Positions 44,552-54,839 of a stretch of DNA of 64,000 bases are shown here, one piece after another. Numbering within the stretch: the stretch's first letter is position 1; each line of letters opens with the position of its first letter. Source of the stretch: Streptomyces sp. H39-S7 (GTDB taxonomy: Bacteria > Actinomycetota > Actinomycetes > Streptomycetales > Streptomycetaceae); the NCBI RefSeq assembly GCF_027158205.1, contig NZ_JAPVLU010000017.1, positions 120,073 through 184,072 of the forward strand, written 5' to 3'. Below the pieces are notes generated by a model, which was not told the DNA's origin, ran no database searches, and was given only the letters and a program-made list of their open reading frames with translations. The position numbers and the translations under genes are program-made.

Positions 44552-44580
44552 GGGCGGGCCCGAACAGGTCGGGCCCGCCC
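44552..44580 (-). terminator. Hairpin after dnaJ2, upstream of the nitronate monooxygenase gene
   Basis: A perfect 12-bp stem, GGGCGGGCCCGA at 44552-44563 with TCGGGCCCGCCC at 44569-44580, closes an ACAGG loop. It lies 72 bp past the dnaJ2 stop and only 20 bp before the next start, so it could end the hrcA-dnaJ2 transcript or tune read-through. Confidence 0.65.
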
Positions 44581-44651
44581 AATGGGGGCGCCCCCGGCCG
44601 GAGGCTGGGGGAAGGTCGGAGCCGGCGCCCCGCTGGACGCCGCCGGCGGCC

Positions 44652-45785
44652 TCAACGGCCGTTGAAAGCGTCCTTCAACCGGGAGAACAGCCCCTGCTGG
44701 CCGGGCTGGAAGTGACCGGTCGGCCGCTCCTCGCCCCGCAACTTGGCCAGCTGCCGCAGCAGGTCCTCCTGCGCGGCGTCGAGCTTGTTGGGCGTGATGA
44801 CCTCGACGTGCACGATCAGGTCACCGCGGCCGCCACCGCGCAGATGGGTCACCCCGCGCTGGTGCAGCGGGATCGACTGGCCGGACTGCGTACCGGGCCG
44901 GACGTCGATCTCCTCCATGCCGTCGAGCGTCTCCAGCGGGCACTTCGTGCCCAGGGACGCCGCCGTCATCGGGATCGTGACCGTGCAGTGCAGATCGTCG
45001 CCGCGCCGCTGGAAGGTCGGGTGCGGAAGCTCCCGGATCTCCACGTACAGGTCGCCGGCGGGGCCGCCGCCGGGGCCGACCTCGCCCTCGCCCGCCAGCT
45101 GGATACGGGTGCCGTTGTCGACGCCCGCCGGGATCTTGACCGTGAGCGTACGGCGGGACCTGACCCGGCCGTCGCCCGCGCACTCGGGGCACGGGGTCGG
45201 CACCACGGTGCCGAAGCCCTGGCACTGCGGGCACGGCCGCGAGGTCATGACCTGGCCCAGGAAGGACCGGGTGACCTGCGAGACCTCACCGCGGCCGCGG
45301 CACATGTCGCAGGTCTGCGCCGCCGTGCCGGGCGCCGCGCCCTCGCCGGAGCACGTGCCGCACGTCACCGCCGTGTCGACCTGGAGATCCTTGGTGGTGC
45401 CGAAGGCCGCCTCGTCCAGCTCGATCTCCAGCCGGATCATGGCGTCCTGGCCGCGCCGGGTCCGCGACCGCGGACCGCGCTGCTGGGACTGCCCGAAGAA
45501 AGCGTCCATGATGTCGCTGAAGTTGCCGAAGCCGGCACCGAAGCCGCCCGCGCCCGCCCCGCCCTGGGACGACAGCGGATCGCCGCCCAGGTCGTAGACC
45601 TGCTTCTTCGCCGGGTCCGAGAGCACCTCGTAAGCGGCGTTGATCTCCTTGAACCGCTCCTGGGTCTTCGGATCCGGATTCACATCCGGATGCAGCTCGC
45701 GCGCGAGGCGGCGGAAGGCCTTCTTGATCTCGTCCTGTCCGGCGTCACGGCGCACGCCAAGGACCGCGTAATAGTCCGTGGCCAC
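44652..45785 (-). CDS. dnaJ: DnaJ-type co-chaperone (DnaJ2)
   Basis: The 377-aa protein has the J domain with HPD at 32-34, a short Gly-rich linker, and four CxxCxGxG zinc-finger repeats (CGTCSGEG, CDMCRGRG, CPQCQGFG, CPECAGDG), then the substrate-binding C-terminal domain. It stimulates DnaK ATPase activity. The GTG start follows the hrcA stop directly (TAGGTG), so it is co-transcribed with hrcA under CIRCE control. Confidence 0.96.
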   Translation of the reverse strand: MATDYYAVLGVRRDAGQDEIKKAFRRLARELHPDVNPDPKTQERFKEINAAYEVLSDPAKKQVYDLGGDPLSSQGGAGAGGFGAGFGNFSDIMDAFFGQSQQRGPRSRTRRGQDAMIRLEIELDEAAFGTTKDLQVDTAVTCGTCSGEGAAPGTAAQTCDMCRGRGEVSQVTRSFLGQVMTSRPCPQCQGFGTVVPTPCPECAGDGRVRSRRTLTVKIPAGVDNGTRIQLAGEGEVGPGGGPAGDLYVEIRELPHPTFQRRGDDLHCTVTIPMTAASLGTKCPLETLDGMEEIDVRPGTQSGQSIPLHQRGVTHLRGGGRGDLIVHVEVITPNKLDAAQEDLLRQLAKLRGEERPTGHFQPGQQGLFSRLKDAFNGR

Positions 45786-46802
45786 CTACGACTCCGCCAG
45801 GATCTGTCCGACGTAACGTGCCACTGCGCGTACCGCTCCCATCGTTCCGGGGTAGTCCATGCGGGTCGGGCCGACCACACCGAGTTTGGCGACTGCCTCG
45901 TCGCCCGAACCGTAGCCGACCGCCACAACGGATGTGGAATTCAAGCCCTCGTGAAAATTCTCATGCCCGATCCGCACGGTCATGCCCGAGTCGTTGGCCT
46001 CGCCGAGGAGCTTGAGGAGCACCATCTGTTCCTCAAGGGCTTCCATCACGGGCCGGATCGTCAACGGGAAGTCGTGGTTGAAGCGCGTCAGGTTCGCCGC
46101 GCCGCCGAGCATGATCCGTTCTTCGGTCTCCTCGACGAGCGTCTCCAGCAACGTCGCCAGCAGGATCGACACCGACGGCCGGTCGTCGTACTCGAAGCCG
46201 TCCGGCAGATCCGCCACCAGCGGCGGGACGTCCGCGAACCGGCGACCCACCACCCTGGCGTTCAACCGGGCCCGCACGTCGGCCAGGAGCGTCTCGCTCA
46301 TCGGCGCCGGGCAGTCGATGAGCCGCTGCTCGACGCGCCCGGTGTCCGTGATGAGCACCAGCATGATCCGGGCCGGTGCCAGCGCCAGCAGCTCGACGTG
46401 CCGCACCGAGGAACGGGTGAGCGAGGGGTACTGCACGACGGCGACCTGCCGGGTGAGCTGCGCGAGCAGCCGTACGGTGCGGCCCACCACGTCGTCGAGG
46501 TCCACCGCGCCGTCCAGGAAGTTCTGGATCGCGCGCCGCTCGGCGGATGTGAGCGGCTTCACCCCGGCCAGCTTGTCGACGAACAGCCGGTAGCCCTTGT
46601 CCGTCGGGATCCGGCCCGCGCTGGTGTGGGGCTGGTGGATGTAGCCCTCCTCCTCCAGCGCCGCCATGTCGTTGCGCACCGTGGCCGGGGAAACGCCCAG
46701 GCCATGGCGCTCGGTGAGCGCCTTGGAGCCGACCGGCTCCTCCGTGCCCACATAGTCCTGGACGATGGCGCGCAGGACTTCGAGTCTGCGTTCGCTGAGC
46801 AT
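45786..46802 (-). CDS. hrcA: Heat-inducible transcription repressor HrcA
   Basis: HrcA represses groEL/dnaK-class genes through CIRCE. The start at ATG 46802 ([18 protein letters not shown]) gives 338 aa. The N-terminal winged helix ([45 protein letters not shown]) is followed by the central GAF-like and inserted dimerisation regions. The frame runs upstream to 46877, but that extension overlaps the CIRCE box. Confidence 0.96.
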   Translation of the reverse strand: MLSERRLEVLRAIVQDYVGTEEPVGSKALTERHGLGVSPATVRNDMAALEEEGYIHQPHTSAGRIPTDKGYRLFVDKLAGVKPLTSAERRAIQNFLDGAVDLDDVVGRTVRLLAQLTRQVAVVQYPSLTRSSVRHVELLALAPARIMLVLITDTGRVEQRLIDCPAPMSETLLADVRARLNARVVGRRFADVPPLVADLPDGFEYDDRPSVSILLATLLETLVEETEERIMLGGAANLTRFNHDFPLTIRPVMEALEEQMVLLKLLGEANDSGMTVRIGHENFHEGLNSTSVVAVGYGSGDEAVAKLGVVGPTRMDYPGTMGAVRAVARYVGQILAES

Positions 46803-46847
46803 CGCGCACACCTCCAGCCGTAGATCTCGCGCCAGTACTGCCGTGGC

Positions 46848-46874
46848 CTGGCACTCATCCGATACGAGTGCCAG
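46848..46874 (-). promoter_or_regulatory. CIRCE operator upstream of hrcA-dnaJ2
   Basis: CTGGCACTC at 46848-46856, a 9-bp spacer, and GAGTGCCAG at 46866-46874 form the canonical CIRCE arrangement, with perfect arms. It lies 46 bp before the hrcA start, so HrcA probably represses its own operon. Confidence 0.93.
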
Positions 46875-46971
46875 CATCCCCCGCAGTCAGTGTACGGCGG
46901 AGTAGCAAGGCCCAGGCAAGCGTCAGGCAGGGTAGCGCGCGAGGAGGGCCCCGCGGCGATAGCGTCGCACC

Positions 46972-47697
46972 GTGGATACCGCAGAGTCCGGCGCCGACGG
47001 GTGGGAGCAGCTGGCTCCCGGCGTCGCCCGCCGCCGTCTTCCCTTCCTGGACGTCACGATCGGCCTGGTCGTCGGTGACGGGGGCGTGCTGCTCGTCGAC
47101 ACCGGCTCCACCGTCGCCGAGGGCGCTCGAGTACGGCTGCAGGTGCGGGAGCTGACCGGACGCCCTGTGACGCACATCGCCCTCACCCACGGCCACTTCG
47201 ACCACGTCTTCGGCACCTCCGCCTTCGGCGGGGTGCCGGTGTTCGGGCACCGGGCGCTCGACGGCTGCCTGGAGCACGGGCGCGACGCGCTCCGCGAGGA
47301 CGCCGTCACGTACGGCGTCGACCCCGGGCCCGCGGCCGAGGCGGCCGCCGCCCTGGTACGCCCCGACCGGCTCGTCGACGACGCCTGCGAACTCGACCTC
47401 GGCGGCGGCCGCACGGTCACGCTCTTCCACCCCGGCGCCGGTCACACCACCCATGACCTGGCCGTACAGGTGCCCGGCACGCCCGCCGTCGTCTTCTGCG
47501 GCGACCTCGTCGAGGAGTCCGGCGAGCCCCAGGCGGGCCCCGACGCCGTCCCGGCCGGCTGGCCGGCCGCCCTCGACCGGCTGCTCGCGGTGGGCGGTGA
47601 GACCGCCGTGTACGTCCCCGGCCACGGCGCCGCCGTGGACGCCCGCTTCGTCCGCGCCCAACGCGACGCCCTGACGGCCCGGTTCACCGCGTCGTAG
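46972..47697 (+). CDS. Metallo-beta-lactamase-fold hydrolase
   Basis: The 241-aa protein starts at GTG 46972. It has the zinc motif THGHFDHVFG, further His in HPGAGHTTHD, Asp in FCGDLVE and a final VPGHGA. This is an MBL-fold hydrolase of the glyoxalase II/RNase-type superfamily; substrate is unknown. It is divergent from hrcA, with only ~97 bp between it and the CIRCE box. Confidence 0.9.
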   Translation: MDTAESGADGWEQLAPGVARRRLPFLDVTIGLVVGDGGVLLVDTGSTVAEGARVRLQVRELTGRPVTHIALTHGHFDHVFGTSAFGGVPVFGHRALDGCLEHGRDALREDAVTYGVDPGPAAEAAAALVRPDRLVDDACELDLGGGRTVTLFHPGAGHTTHDLAVQVPGTPAVVFCGDLVEESGEPQAGPDAVPAGWPAALDRLLAVGGETAVYVPGHGAAVDARFVRAQRDALTARFTAS

Positions 47698-47735
47698 CGC
47701 CGGTGACGGGCGCGGACCTGGGTACGATCCGCCCC

Positions 47736-48581
47736 ATGCGCAGCAGAGAGTACGGCCCCGACCTCACTCCCCCCTGGAAGAAGAGCGTGCCCGCGCCCGA
47801 GGTGGCGGCGGAGGCCGATCTGGTGGTGGAGGAGGTCACGACCGGCTTCTGCGGGGCCGTGGTCCGCTGTGAGAAGACGGCGGAGGGGCCGACCGTGACG
47901 CTGGAGGACCGCTTCGGCAAGCACCGGGTCTTCCCGATGGAGCCGCGCGGCTTCCTGCTCGACGGCAGGACCGTCACCCTCGTCCGCCCGCGCGCCGGCG
48001 GCCCCGGCGCGCAGCGCGGGCCGCTGCTGTCCGCGTCCGGCTCGATCGCGGTGCGCGGCGCCCGCGCCCGGGTGGCGCGGGCCGGCCGGATCTATGTGGA
48101 GGGCCGGCACGACGCGGAGCTGGTCGAGCGGGTCTGGGGCCACGACCTGCGGGTCGAGGGGATCGTCGTCGAGTACCTGGAGGGCATCGACGACCTGCCC
48201 GCGATCGTCGAAGCGTTCTCCCCCGGCCCGGACGCACGGCTCGGCGTCCTCGTCGACCACCTGGTGCCGGGCTCCAAGGAGTCCAGACTCGCCGGCCAGG
48301 TCTCCGGCGTCGAAGACGTCCTCGTCGTCGGCCACCCCTACATCGACGTCTGGGAGGCCGTGAAGCCGTCCTCCGTCGGCATCCCCGCCTGGCCCTCGGT
48401 GCCGAGGGGCCAGGACTGGAAGACCGGCGTCTGCGAGGCCCTGGGCTGGCGCGAGACGACGGGCGAGGCGTGGCAGCGGATCCTGGCGTCGGTCCGCTCG
48501 TACAAGGACCTGGAGCCGGCGCTGCTGGGAGCTGTCGAGCACCTCATCGACCACGTGACCATGGGCCCCGCCGCACCGTGA
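47736..48581 (+). CDS. DUF3097 family protein
   Basis: The start at ATG 47736 (MRSREYGPDLTPPWKKSVP) gives 281 aa. The N-terminal opening and the following segments GFCGAVVRCEKT, RIYVEGRHDAELVERVWGHDLR, EYLEGIDDL and VDHLVPGSKESRLA are characteristic of DUF3097, an actinobacterial family with a Toprim-like core. No biochemical function is known to me. It follows the MBL hydrolase by 38 bp and converges on hemW. Confidence 0.9.
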   Translation: MRSREYGPDLTPPWKKSVPAPEVAAEADLVVEEVTTGFCGAVVRCEKTAEGPTVTLEDRFGKHRVFPMEPRGFLLDGRTVTLVRPRAGGPGAQRGPLLSASGSIAVRGARARVARAGRIYVEGRHDAELVERVWGHDLRVEGIVVEYLEGIDDLPAIVEAFSPGPDARLGVLVDHLVPGSKESRLAGQVSGVEDVLVVGHPYIDVWEAVKPSSVGIPAWPSVPRGQDWKTGVCEALGWRETTGEAWQRILASVRSYKDLEPALLGAVEHLIDHVTMGPAAP

Positions 48582-48624
48582 CCCAGCGCTGCCCGTCGTC
48601 GTTCCCACGGAGGGATCTGGTCGA

Positions 48625-48713
48625 ATGCTCTCCGCCTGCGCGGAGGTGAGCCGTCGATCAGTTCGTCCACGCGGCCGAGTGGAACGTTGTCCCCGCCGGC
48701 GCGGGGGTGGCCT
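48625..48713. CRISPR. Degenerate repeat-spacer-repeat remnant, type I-E-like
   Basis: Two 28-bp units at 48625-48652 and 48686-48713 are 61 bp apart, the pitch of type I-E arrays, and agree at 19 of 28 positions, including the palindromic core CGCC-n-GCGCGG-n-GGTG. The stem bases differ in a compensatory way (T-A against C-G). The 33-bp interval between them resembles a spacer. No cas genes are in the window. Alternatively the units are paired terminator hairpins of the convergent genes. Confidence 0.4.
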
Positions 48714-49945
48714 CAGTCGACCAGATCCCGCACCACCGCGTCAGCCAGCAGCCGCCCGCGCAGCGTGAGGACGGCCCGCCCCTCCGCGTAAGGCCCGGCC
48801 TCCAGGAGCCCGTCCGTTACCGCCTTCACCGCCGCCGCCGCCCCCGCCGGTGCCAGCAGGTCCAGCGGGCAGCCCGCCGAGAGCCGCAGTTCCAGCAGGA
48901 TCCGCTCGACGCGCCGGTCCTCGTCCGCGAGCAGTTCCCGTCCCGCTCCGGGGCTGCGCCCCTCGGTCAGTGCCTGTGCGTACGCGCCCGGATGCTTGAC
49001 GTTCCACCACCGGACGCCGCCGACGTGGCTGTGGGCGCCGGGTCCCGCGCCCCACCAGTCGGCGCCGGTCCAGTACAGCTCGTTGTGGCGGCAGCGCCCC
49101 GCCTCGGACGTCGCCCAGTTCGACACCTCGTACCAGTCGAAGCCGGCCGCGGCGAACCGCTCGTCGGCGATCAGGTACCGGTCGGCGTGCACGTCGTCGT
49201 CGGTCATCGGCACCTCGCCGCGGCGGATCCGCCGCGCGAGCTGGGTGCCTTCCTCGACGATCAGGGCGTACGCGGAGACGTGGTCGGGTCCCGCGCCGAT
49301 CGCCGCGTCCAGGGAGGCCCGCCAGTCGTCGTCCGACTCCCCCGGCGTGCCGTAGATCAGGTCCAGGTTGACGTGCTCGAACCCGGCGGCGCGGGCTTCC
49401 GCGACGCAGGCCTCCGGACGGCCGGGGGTGTGTTTGCGGTCCAGGATCTTCAGGACGTGCTGTTTCGCACTCTGCATGCCGAAGGAGATGCGGTTGAATC
49501 CGCCGGCCCGCAGTTCGGCCAGGTAGGCCGGGTCGACGGATTCGGGGTTGGCCTCCGTGGAGATCTCCGCACCCGGTGCGAAGCCGAACTCGGCACGGAT
49601 CGCGGCCAGCATCCGGACCAGGTCGGCGGCCGGCAGCAGGGTCGGCGTGCCGCCGCCGACGAAGACGGTCTCGACCTCGCGCGGGTCGTCCCCGAGCACC
49701 TTGCGGGCGAGCCGGACCTCGCCGATGAGGTGGTCCGTGTAGTTCTCCTGCGAGGCGAGGACCCCGCCGGAACCGCGCAGCTCACTCGCGGTGTAGGTGT
49801 TGAAGTCGCAGTAGCCGCAGCGGGTGGCGCAGTACGGGACGTGCAGGTAGAACCCCAGCGGCCTGGCCGCCGCCCCCGCGAGCGCGCTCGCGGGCAGCGC
49901 CCCGTCCTCGGGCATGGGCTCACCATCAGGCAGTACGGAAGGCAT
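48713..49945 (-). CDS. hemW: Radical SAM heme chaperone HemW
   Basis: The 410-aa protein has the radical SAM cluster motif CATRCGYCDF (CxxxCxxC) near residue 40 and the HemW signature HNELYW (heme-binding), which separates it from true HemN oxidases. It probably transfers heme to respiratory or other hemoproteins rather than oxidising coproporphyrinogen. The start is ATG 49945; the frame continues upstream to 50155 through a remnant region and is not coding there. Its stop lies at the edge of the CRISPR-like second unit. Confidence 0.92.
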   Translation of the reverse strand: MPSVLPDGEPMPEDGALPASALAGAAARPLGFYLHVPYCATRCGYCDFNTYTASELRGSGGVLASQENYTDHLIGEVRLARKVLGDDPREVETVFVGGGTPTLLPAADLVRMLAAIRAEFGFAPGAEISTEANPESVDPAYLAELRAGGFNRISFGMQSAKQHVLKILDRKHTPGRPEACVAEARAAGFEHVNLDLIYGTPGESDDDWRASLDAAIGAGPDHVSAYALIVEEGTQLARRIRRGEVPMTDDDVHADRYLIADERFAAAGFDWYEVSNWATSEAGRCRHNELYWTGADWWGAGPGAHSHVGGVRWWNVKHPGAYAQALTEGRSPGAGRELLADEDRRVERILLELRLSAGCPLDLLAPAGAAAAVKAVTDGLLEAGPYAEGRAVLTLRGRLLADAVVRDLVD

Positions 49946-50001
49946 GACCCCATTGTCCGCCCCCGGCGGGGGCGCTCGTCCCCACCCGTCCGCGGGGGGC
50001 C

Positions 50002-50119
50002 TCACTGCGACCGCAGGACGAGCATCGCCAGGTCGTCGTCGGGCGGTCCCGGGCGGGAGTCGGGCGGTCCCGGGCGGGAGGCGGCCGGCTGATCGTGGAC
50101 CGGCCCGCGGGCCGATCGT
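50002..50119 (-). pseudogene. Possible remnant of a SpoIIE-type phosphatase gene end
   Basis: On the minus strand a frame ends in ...GPPDDDLAMLVLRSQ and a stop at 50002-50004. That end is very like the C-terminus of SpoIIE/PP2C-type serine phosphatases (D-D-x-A-x-L-V-L-R). The upstream frame soon degenerates into Pro/Arg/Gly-rich text with two 7-residue copies (SRPGPPD), and stops 50 codons upstream. Only about 13 codons are convincing, so this is a fragment or a chance similarity. Confidence 0.4.
50039..50080. repeat. Tandem 21-bp duplication
   Basis: The 21-mer beginning TCGGGCGGTC occurs at 50039-50059 and again, identically, at 50060-50080 with no gap. In the phosphatase-like minus frame it adds one heptad SRPGPPD. 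It looks like a recent replication-slippage event. Confidence 0.85.
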
Positions 50120-50151
50120 GACCGGCCCGCCGGCTCCCGCCCGGGCTGGGC

Positions 50152-52035
50152 TCACGCCTCGCGCGACCCCGCGTACATGTCGTCGATCAGCGACTGGAAC
50201 TCGCGCTCGACGACCGGCCGCTTGAGCTTGAGGCTCGGGGTCAGGTCGCCGTGCTCGACGTCGAGGTCGCGCGGCAGCAGCCGGAACGCCTTGATCGTCT
50301 GCCAGCGCTGCAGCCCCTCGTTGACCCGCGCCACGTAGCCCTCGATCAGCTCCTGGGTCTGCGGGGCGGCGACGACGTCGGCGTAGCTCTTGCCCTCGAG
50401 CCCGTTCTCGGCGGCCCAGCCGAGAATCGTCGGCTCGTCCAGAGCGAGCAGCGCGGTGCAGAAGTTGCGGTCCGCGCCGATCACCAGGACGTTGCTGACG
50501 AACGGACAGGCGGCCTTGAACTGGCCTTCCACCGCGGCGGGCGCGATGTACTTACCGTTCGAGTTCTTGATGATGTCCTTTTTGCGGTCGGTGATCGTCA
50601 GGAAGCCGTCCGCGGACAGCTCGCCGATGTCACCGGTGTGGAACCAGCCGTCGGGCTCCAGGACCTCGGCCGTCTTCTCCGGCAGCCCGTGGTAGCCCTG
50701 CATGATGCCGGGACCGCGCAGCATGATCTCGCCGTCCTCCGCGATCCGGACCTCCAGGCCGGGCAGCGGCTTGCCGACGGTGCCGGTGCGGTAGGACTCA
50801 CCGGGGTTGACGAAGCTGGCGGCGCTGGACTCGGTGAGCCCGTACCCCTCCAGGATGTGGATGCCGACGCCGGAGAAGAAGTAGCCGATCTCGGGCGCCA
50901 GCGCGGCGGAGCCGGAGACGCAGGCCCGCAGCCGGCCGCCGAACGCCTCGCGGATCTTGGCGTAGACGAGCTTGTCGGCCACGGCGTGCTTGGTGGAGAG
51001 ACCGAGGGGCGCGCTGGCCTTGCCGGTCAGGCGCAGGTTGTTCTGGGTGACCTTGGCGTACTCGCGGGCCACTTCCGACGCCCACTTGAAGATCTTGTAC
51101 TTGGCGCCGCCGCCCGCGCGGGCCTTGGCCGCCACACCGTTGTAGACCTTCTCGAAGATCCTGGGCACGGCCGCCATGTAGGTCGGCTGGATCAGCGGGA
51201 GGTTGGTGATGATCTTGTCGACCCGGCCGTCCACGGCGGTGACGTGGCCGATGGTGATGTGGCCGGCGGTCAGCACCTTGCCGAAGACGTGCGCCAGCGG
51301 CAGCCACAGGTACTGGACGTCGTCCTCGTCGAGCAGCCCGACCGACTGGATCGCGCGGGCCATGTAGGACCAGCAGTCGTGCGGGAGCCGGACGCCCTTG
51401 GGGCGGCCGGTGGTGCCCGAGGTGTAGATCAGCGTCGCGAGCTGGTCGCGGGTGATCGCGCCGACGGCGTCCCTGACCGCCTCGGGGTGCTTCTCCAGGT
51501 ACGCCGCCCCGCGCCGTTCCAGCTCGGCGAGCGAGAGCACCCAGCCGTCACCGCCGTCGACGCCCTCGACGCCGGTGGCGTCGATCACGACCACGTGGGC
51601 CAGCTCGGGAAGCTCCGCCCGCCGCTCACGGGCCTTGGCGACCTGTACGGCGTCCTCCGCGATCAGCACCCGGCTGCCGGAGTCCGCGAGGATGAAGGCC
51701 GTCTCGTCGGCGTTGGTGCTGGGGTAGACCGTCGTCGTGGCCGCGCCCGCGCACAGCACCCCGAGGTCGGCGAGGATCCACTCGACCCGGGTGGCGGAGG
51801 CGATGGCCACCCGCTCCTCGGGCCGGACCCCCAGGTCCATCAGACCGGCCGCGATGGCGAACACCCGGCCCGAGGCCTGGCCCCAGGTCAGCGAATGCCA
51901 GCTGTCCTGACCGCCGGCCGCGTCGATCACGGGGTAGCGGTACGCCTCCGCGTCGGGGGTCGACTCCACCCGTTCGAGGAAGAGAGTCGCCACGGATGGC
52001 GGTCGGGTCTCGATCAGCGTCTGTGTCTCTGTCAC
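50152..52035 (-). CDS. Long-chain acyl-CoA synthetase (AMP-forming)
   Basis: The 627-aa ANL-family ligase activates long-chain fatty acids to acyl-CoA. P-loop YTSGTTGRPKGVRLPH, the motif GYGLTESSA, and the adenylate-binding TGDIGELSADGFLTITDRKKDIIKNSNGKYIAP are intact. The GTG start at 52035 has GGAGGA five bases upstream. It resembles FadD15-type membrane-associated ligases. It is isolated, with hemW downstream on the same strand. Confidence 0.93.
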   Translation of the reverse strand: MTETQTLIETRPPSVATLFLERVESTPDAEAYRYPVIDAAGGQDSWHSLTWGQASGRVFAIAAGLMDLGVRPEERVAIASATRVEWILADLGVLCAGAATTTVYPSTNADETAFILADSGSRVLIAEDAVQVAKARERRAELPELAHVVVIDATGVEGVDGGDGWVLSLAELERRGAAYLEKHPEAVRDAVGAITRDQLATLIYTSGTTGRPKGVRLPHDCWSYMARAIQSVGLLDEDDVQYLWLPLAHVFGKVLTAGHITIGHVTAVDGRVDKIITNLPLIQPTYMAAVPRIFEKVYNGVAAKARAGGGAKYKIFKWASEVAREYAKVTQNNLRLTGKASAPLGLSTKHAVADKLVYAKIREAFGGRLRACVSGSAALAPEIGYFFSGVGIHILEGYGLTESSAASFVNPGESYRTGTVGKPLPGLEVRIAEDGEIMLRGPGIMQGYHGLPEKTAEVLEPDGWFHTGDIGELSADGFLTITDRKKDIIKNSNGKYIAPAAVEGQFKAACPFVSNVLVIGADRNFCTALLALDEPTILGWAAENGLEGKSYADVVAAPQTQELIEGYVARVNEGLQRWQTIKAFRLLPRDLDVEHGDLTPSLKLKRPVVEREFQSLIDDMYAGSREA

Positions 52036-52221
52036 GACATCCTCCGGGCCCGCGCCTGCTCTGTTAACTCACCAGTAACCTCTGCGTCGCGATCAGAGTA
52101 GAGGCCCATCGCCCGGCGCGTAAGGGGCTTCGGGCCGCTCGTTGCAACCGTAACCAATCGAGTAAGTGCCCGGTACACCCTTCGGACCCGTCGCAGGTGG
52201 AGGTCGCGCCCGGATATACGG

Positions 52222-52253
52222 AGGGCGCCCCTCCGTCTCTGGAGGGGCGCCCT
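52222..52253 (-). terminator. lepA terminator hairpin
   Basis: AGGGCGCCCCTCC at 52222-52234 pairs with GGAGGGGCGCCCT at 52241-52253 in a perfect 13-bp stem with a six-base GTCTCT loop. It lies 24 bp past the lepA stop and about 190 bp before the acyl-CoA synthetase start, so it probably ends the lepA transcript. Confidence 0.85.
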
Positions 52254-52277
52254 GGGCACCGAATGTGACGCGAAGAA

Positions 52278-54164
<1,887 letters not shown>

Positions 54165-54259
54165 GCAGGGTCCTGTTTCTCGACGCTTGACGTCTGACGT
54201 CTGTAGGCGGATCGATACGTTGACCCCCATCGTCCCATGGCTGGAGGCCTGGGACCGGT

Positions 54260-54289
54260 TTGGGAGGTCATGCGGGCGGCTGGTAGCCT
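54260..54289 (+). promoter_or_regulatory. Putative rpsT promoter
   Basis: TTGGGA at 54260-54265 and TAGCCT at 54284-54289 are spaced by 18 bp, a good match to the primary sigma-factor consensus in streptomycetes. Transcription would start near 54296, about 75 bases before rpsT. Confidence 0.5.
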
Positions 54290-54371
54290 GGAGCACTGTG
54301 CCTCGTGCCCTGTGACCCGAGGCGCTCAGAAGTGTTAATGCAAAGTACCCGAACCTGAGAAGGCTCCTTTC

Positions 54372-54638
54372 GTGGCGAACATCAAGTCCCAGATCAAGCG
54401 GAACAAGACCAACGAGAAGGCGCGCCTGCGCAACAAGGCGGTCAAGTCCTCCCTCAAGACCGCGATCCGCAAGGCCCGCGAGGCCGCGGCGACCGGTGAC
54501 GTCGAGAAGGCCACCGCCGCCAACCGCGTGGCCGCGCAGAAGCTCGACAAGGCCGTCAGCAAGGGCGTCATCCACAAGAACCAGGCCGCGAACAAGAAGT
54601 CCGCGCTGGCTCACAAGGTCGCCTCGATCAAGGCCTGA
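54372..54638 (+). CDS. rpsT: 30S ribosomal protein S20
   Basis: The 88-aa protein, [20 protein letters not shown]..., is basic and helical and starts at GTG with GAGAAGG eight bases upstream. S20 binds the 16S rRNA 5' domain during 30S assembly. It is divergent from lepA, as in many actinobacteria. Confidence 0.97.
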   Translation: MANIKSQIKRNKTNEKARLRNKAVKSSLKTAIRKAREAAATGDVEKATAANRVAAQKLDKAVSKGVIHKNQAANKKSALAHKVASIKA

Positions 54639-54649
54639 CCCGTTTGACC

Positions 54650-54665
54650 GGGGCCTCAGGGCCCC
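54650..54665 (+). terminator. rpsT terminator hairpin
   Basis: GGGGCC-TCAG-GGCCCC, a perfect 6-bp stem with a tetraloop 12 bp after the rpsT stop, followed by TCTCG. It is a small but well-placed intrinsic terminator. Confidence 0.7.
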
Positions 54666-54772
54666 TCTCGCCGGAAACGGAACCAGCGGCCCCTCTACCG
54701 CCCGGACCGGCAACCGAAAGACATCGCGCCGCGCTCGGCCGTTCGCCACGCGGGTGCGGCGCACAGCTTCAT

Positions 54773-54819
54773 CCGAAGGCCCCGAAGCCATCCTCACGGG
54801 ACGGCAGCGGGGCCTTCGG
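54773..54819. terminator. Second hairpin between rpsT and the next gene
   Basis: CCGAAGGCCCCG at 54773-54784 and CGGGGCCTTCGG at 54808-54819 form a perfect 12-bp stem with a 23-base loop. It lies 135 bp after rpsT and just 20 bp before the next gene, so it may insulate the two or regulate the latter. Confidence 0.6.
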
Positions 54820-54839
54820 CATTGCCCTATATTCACGAC

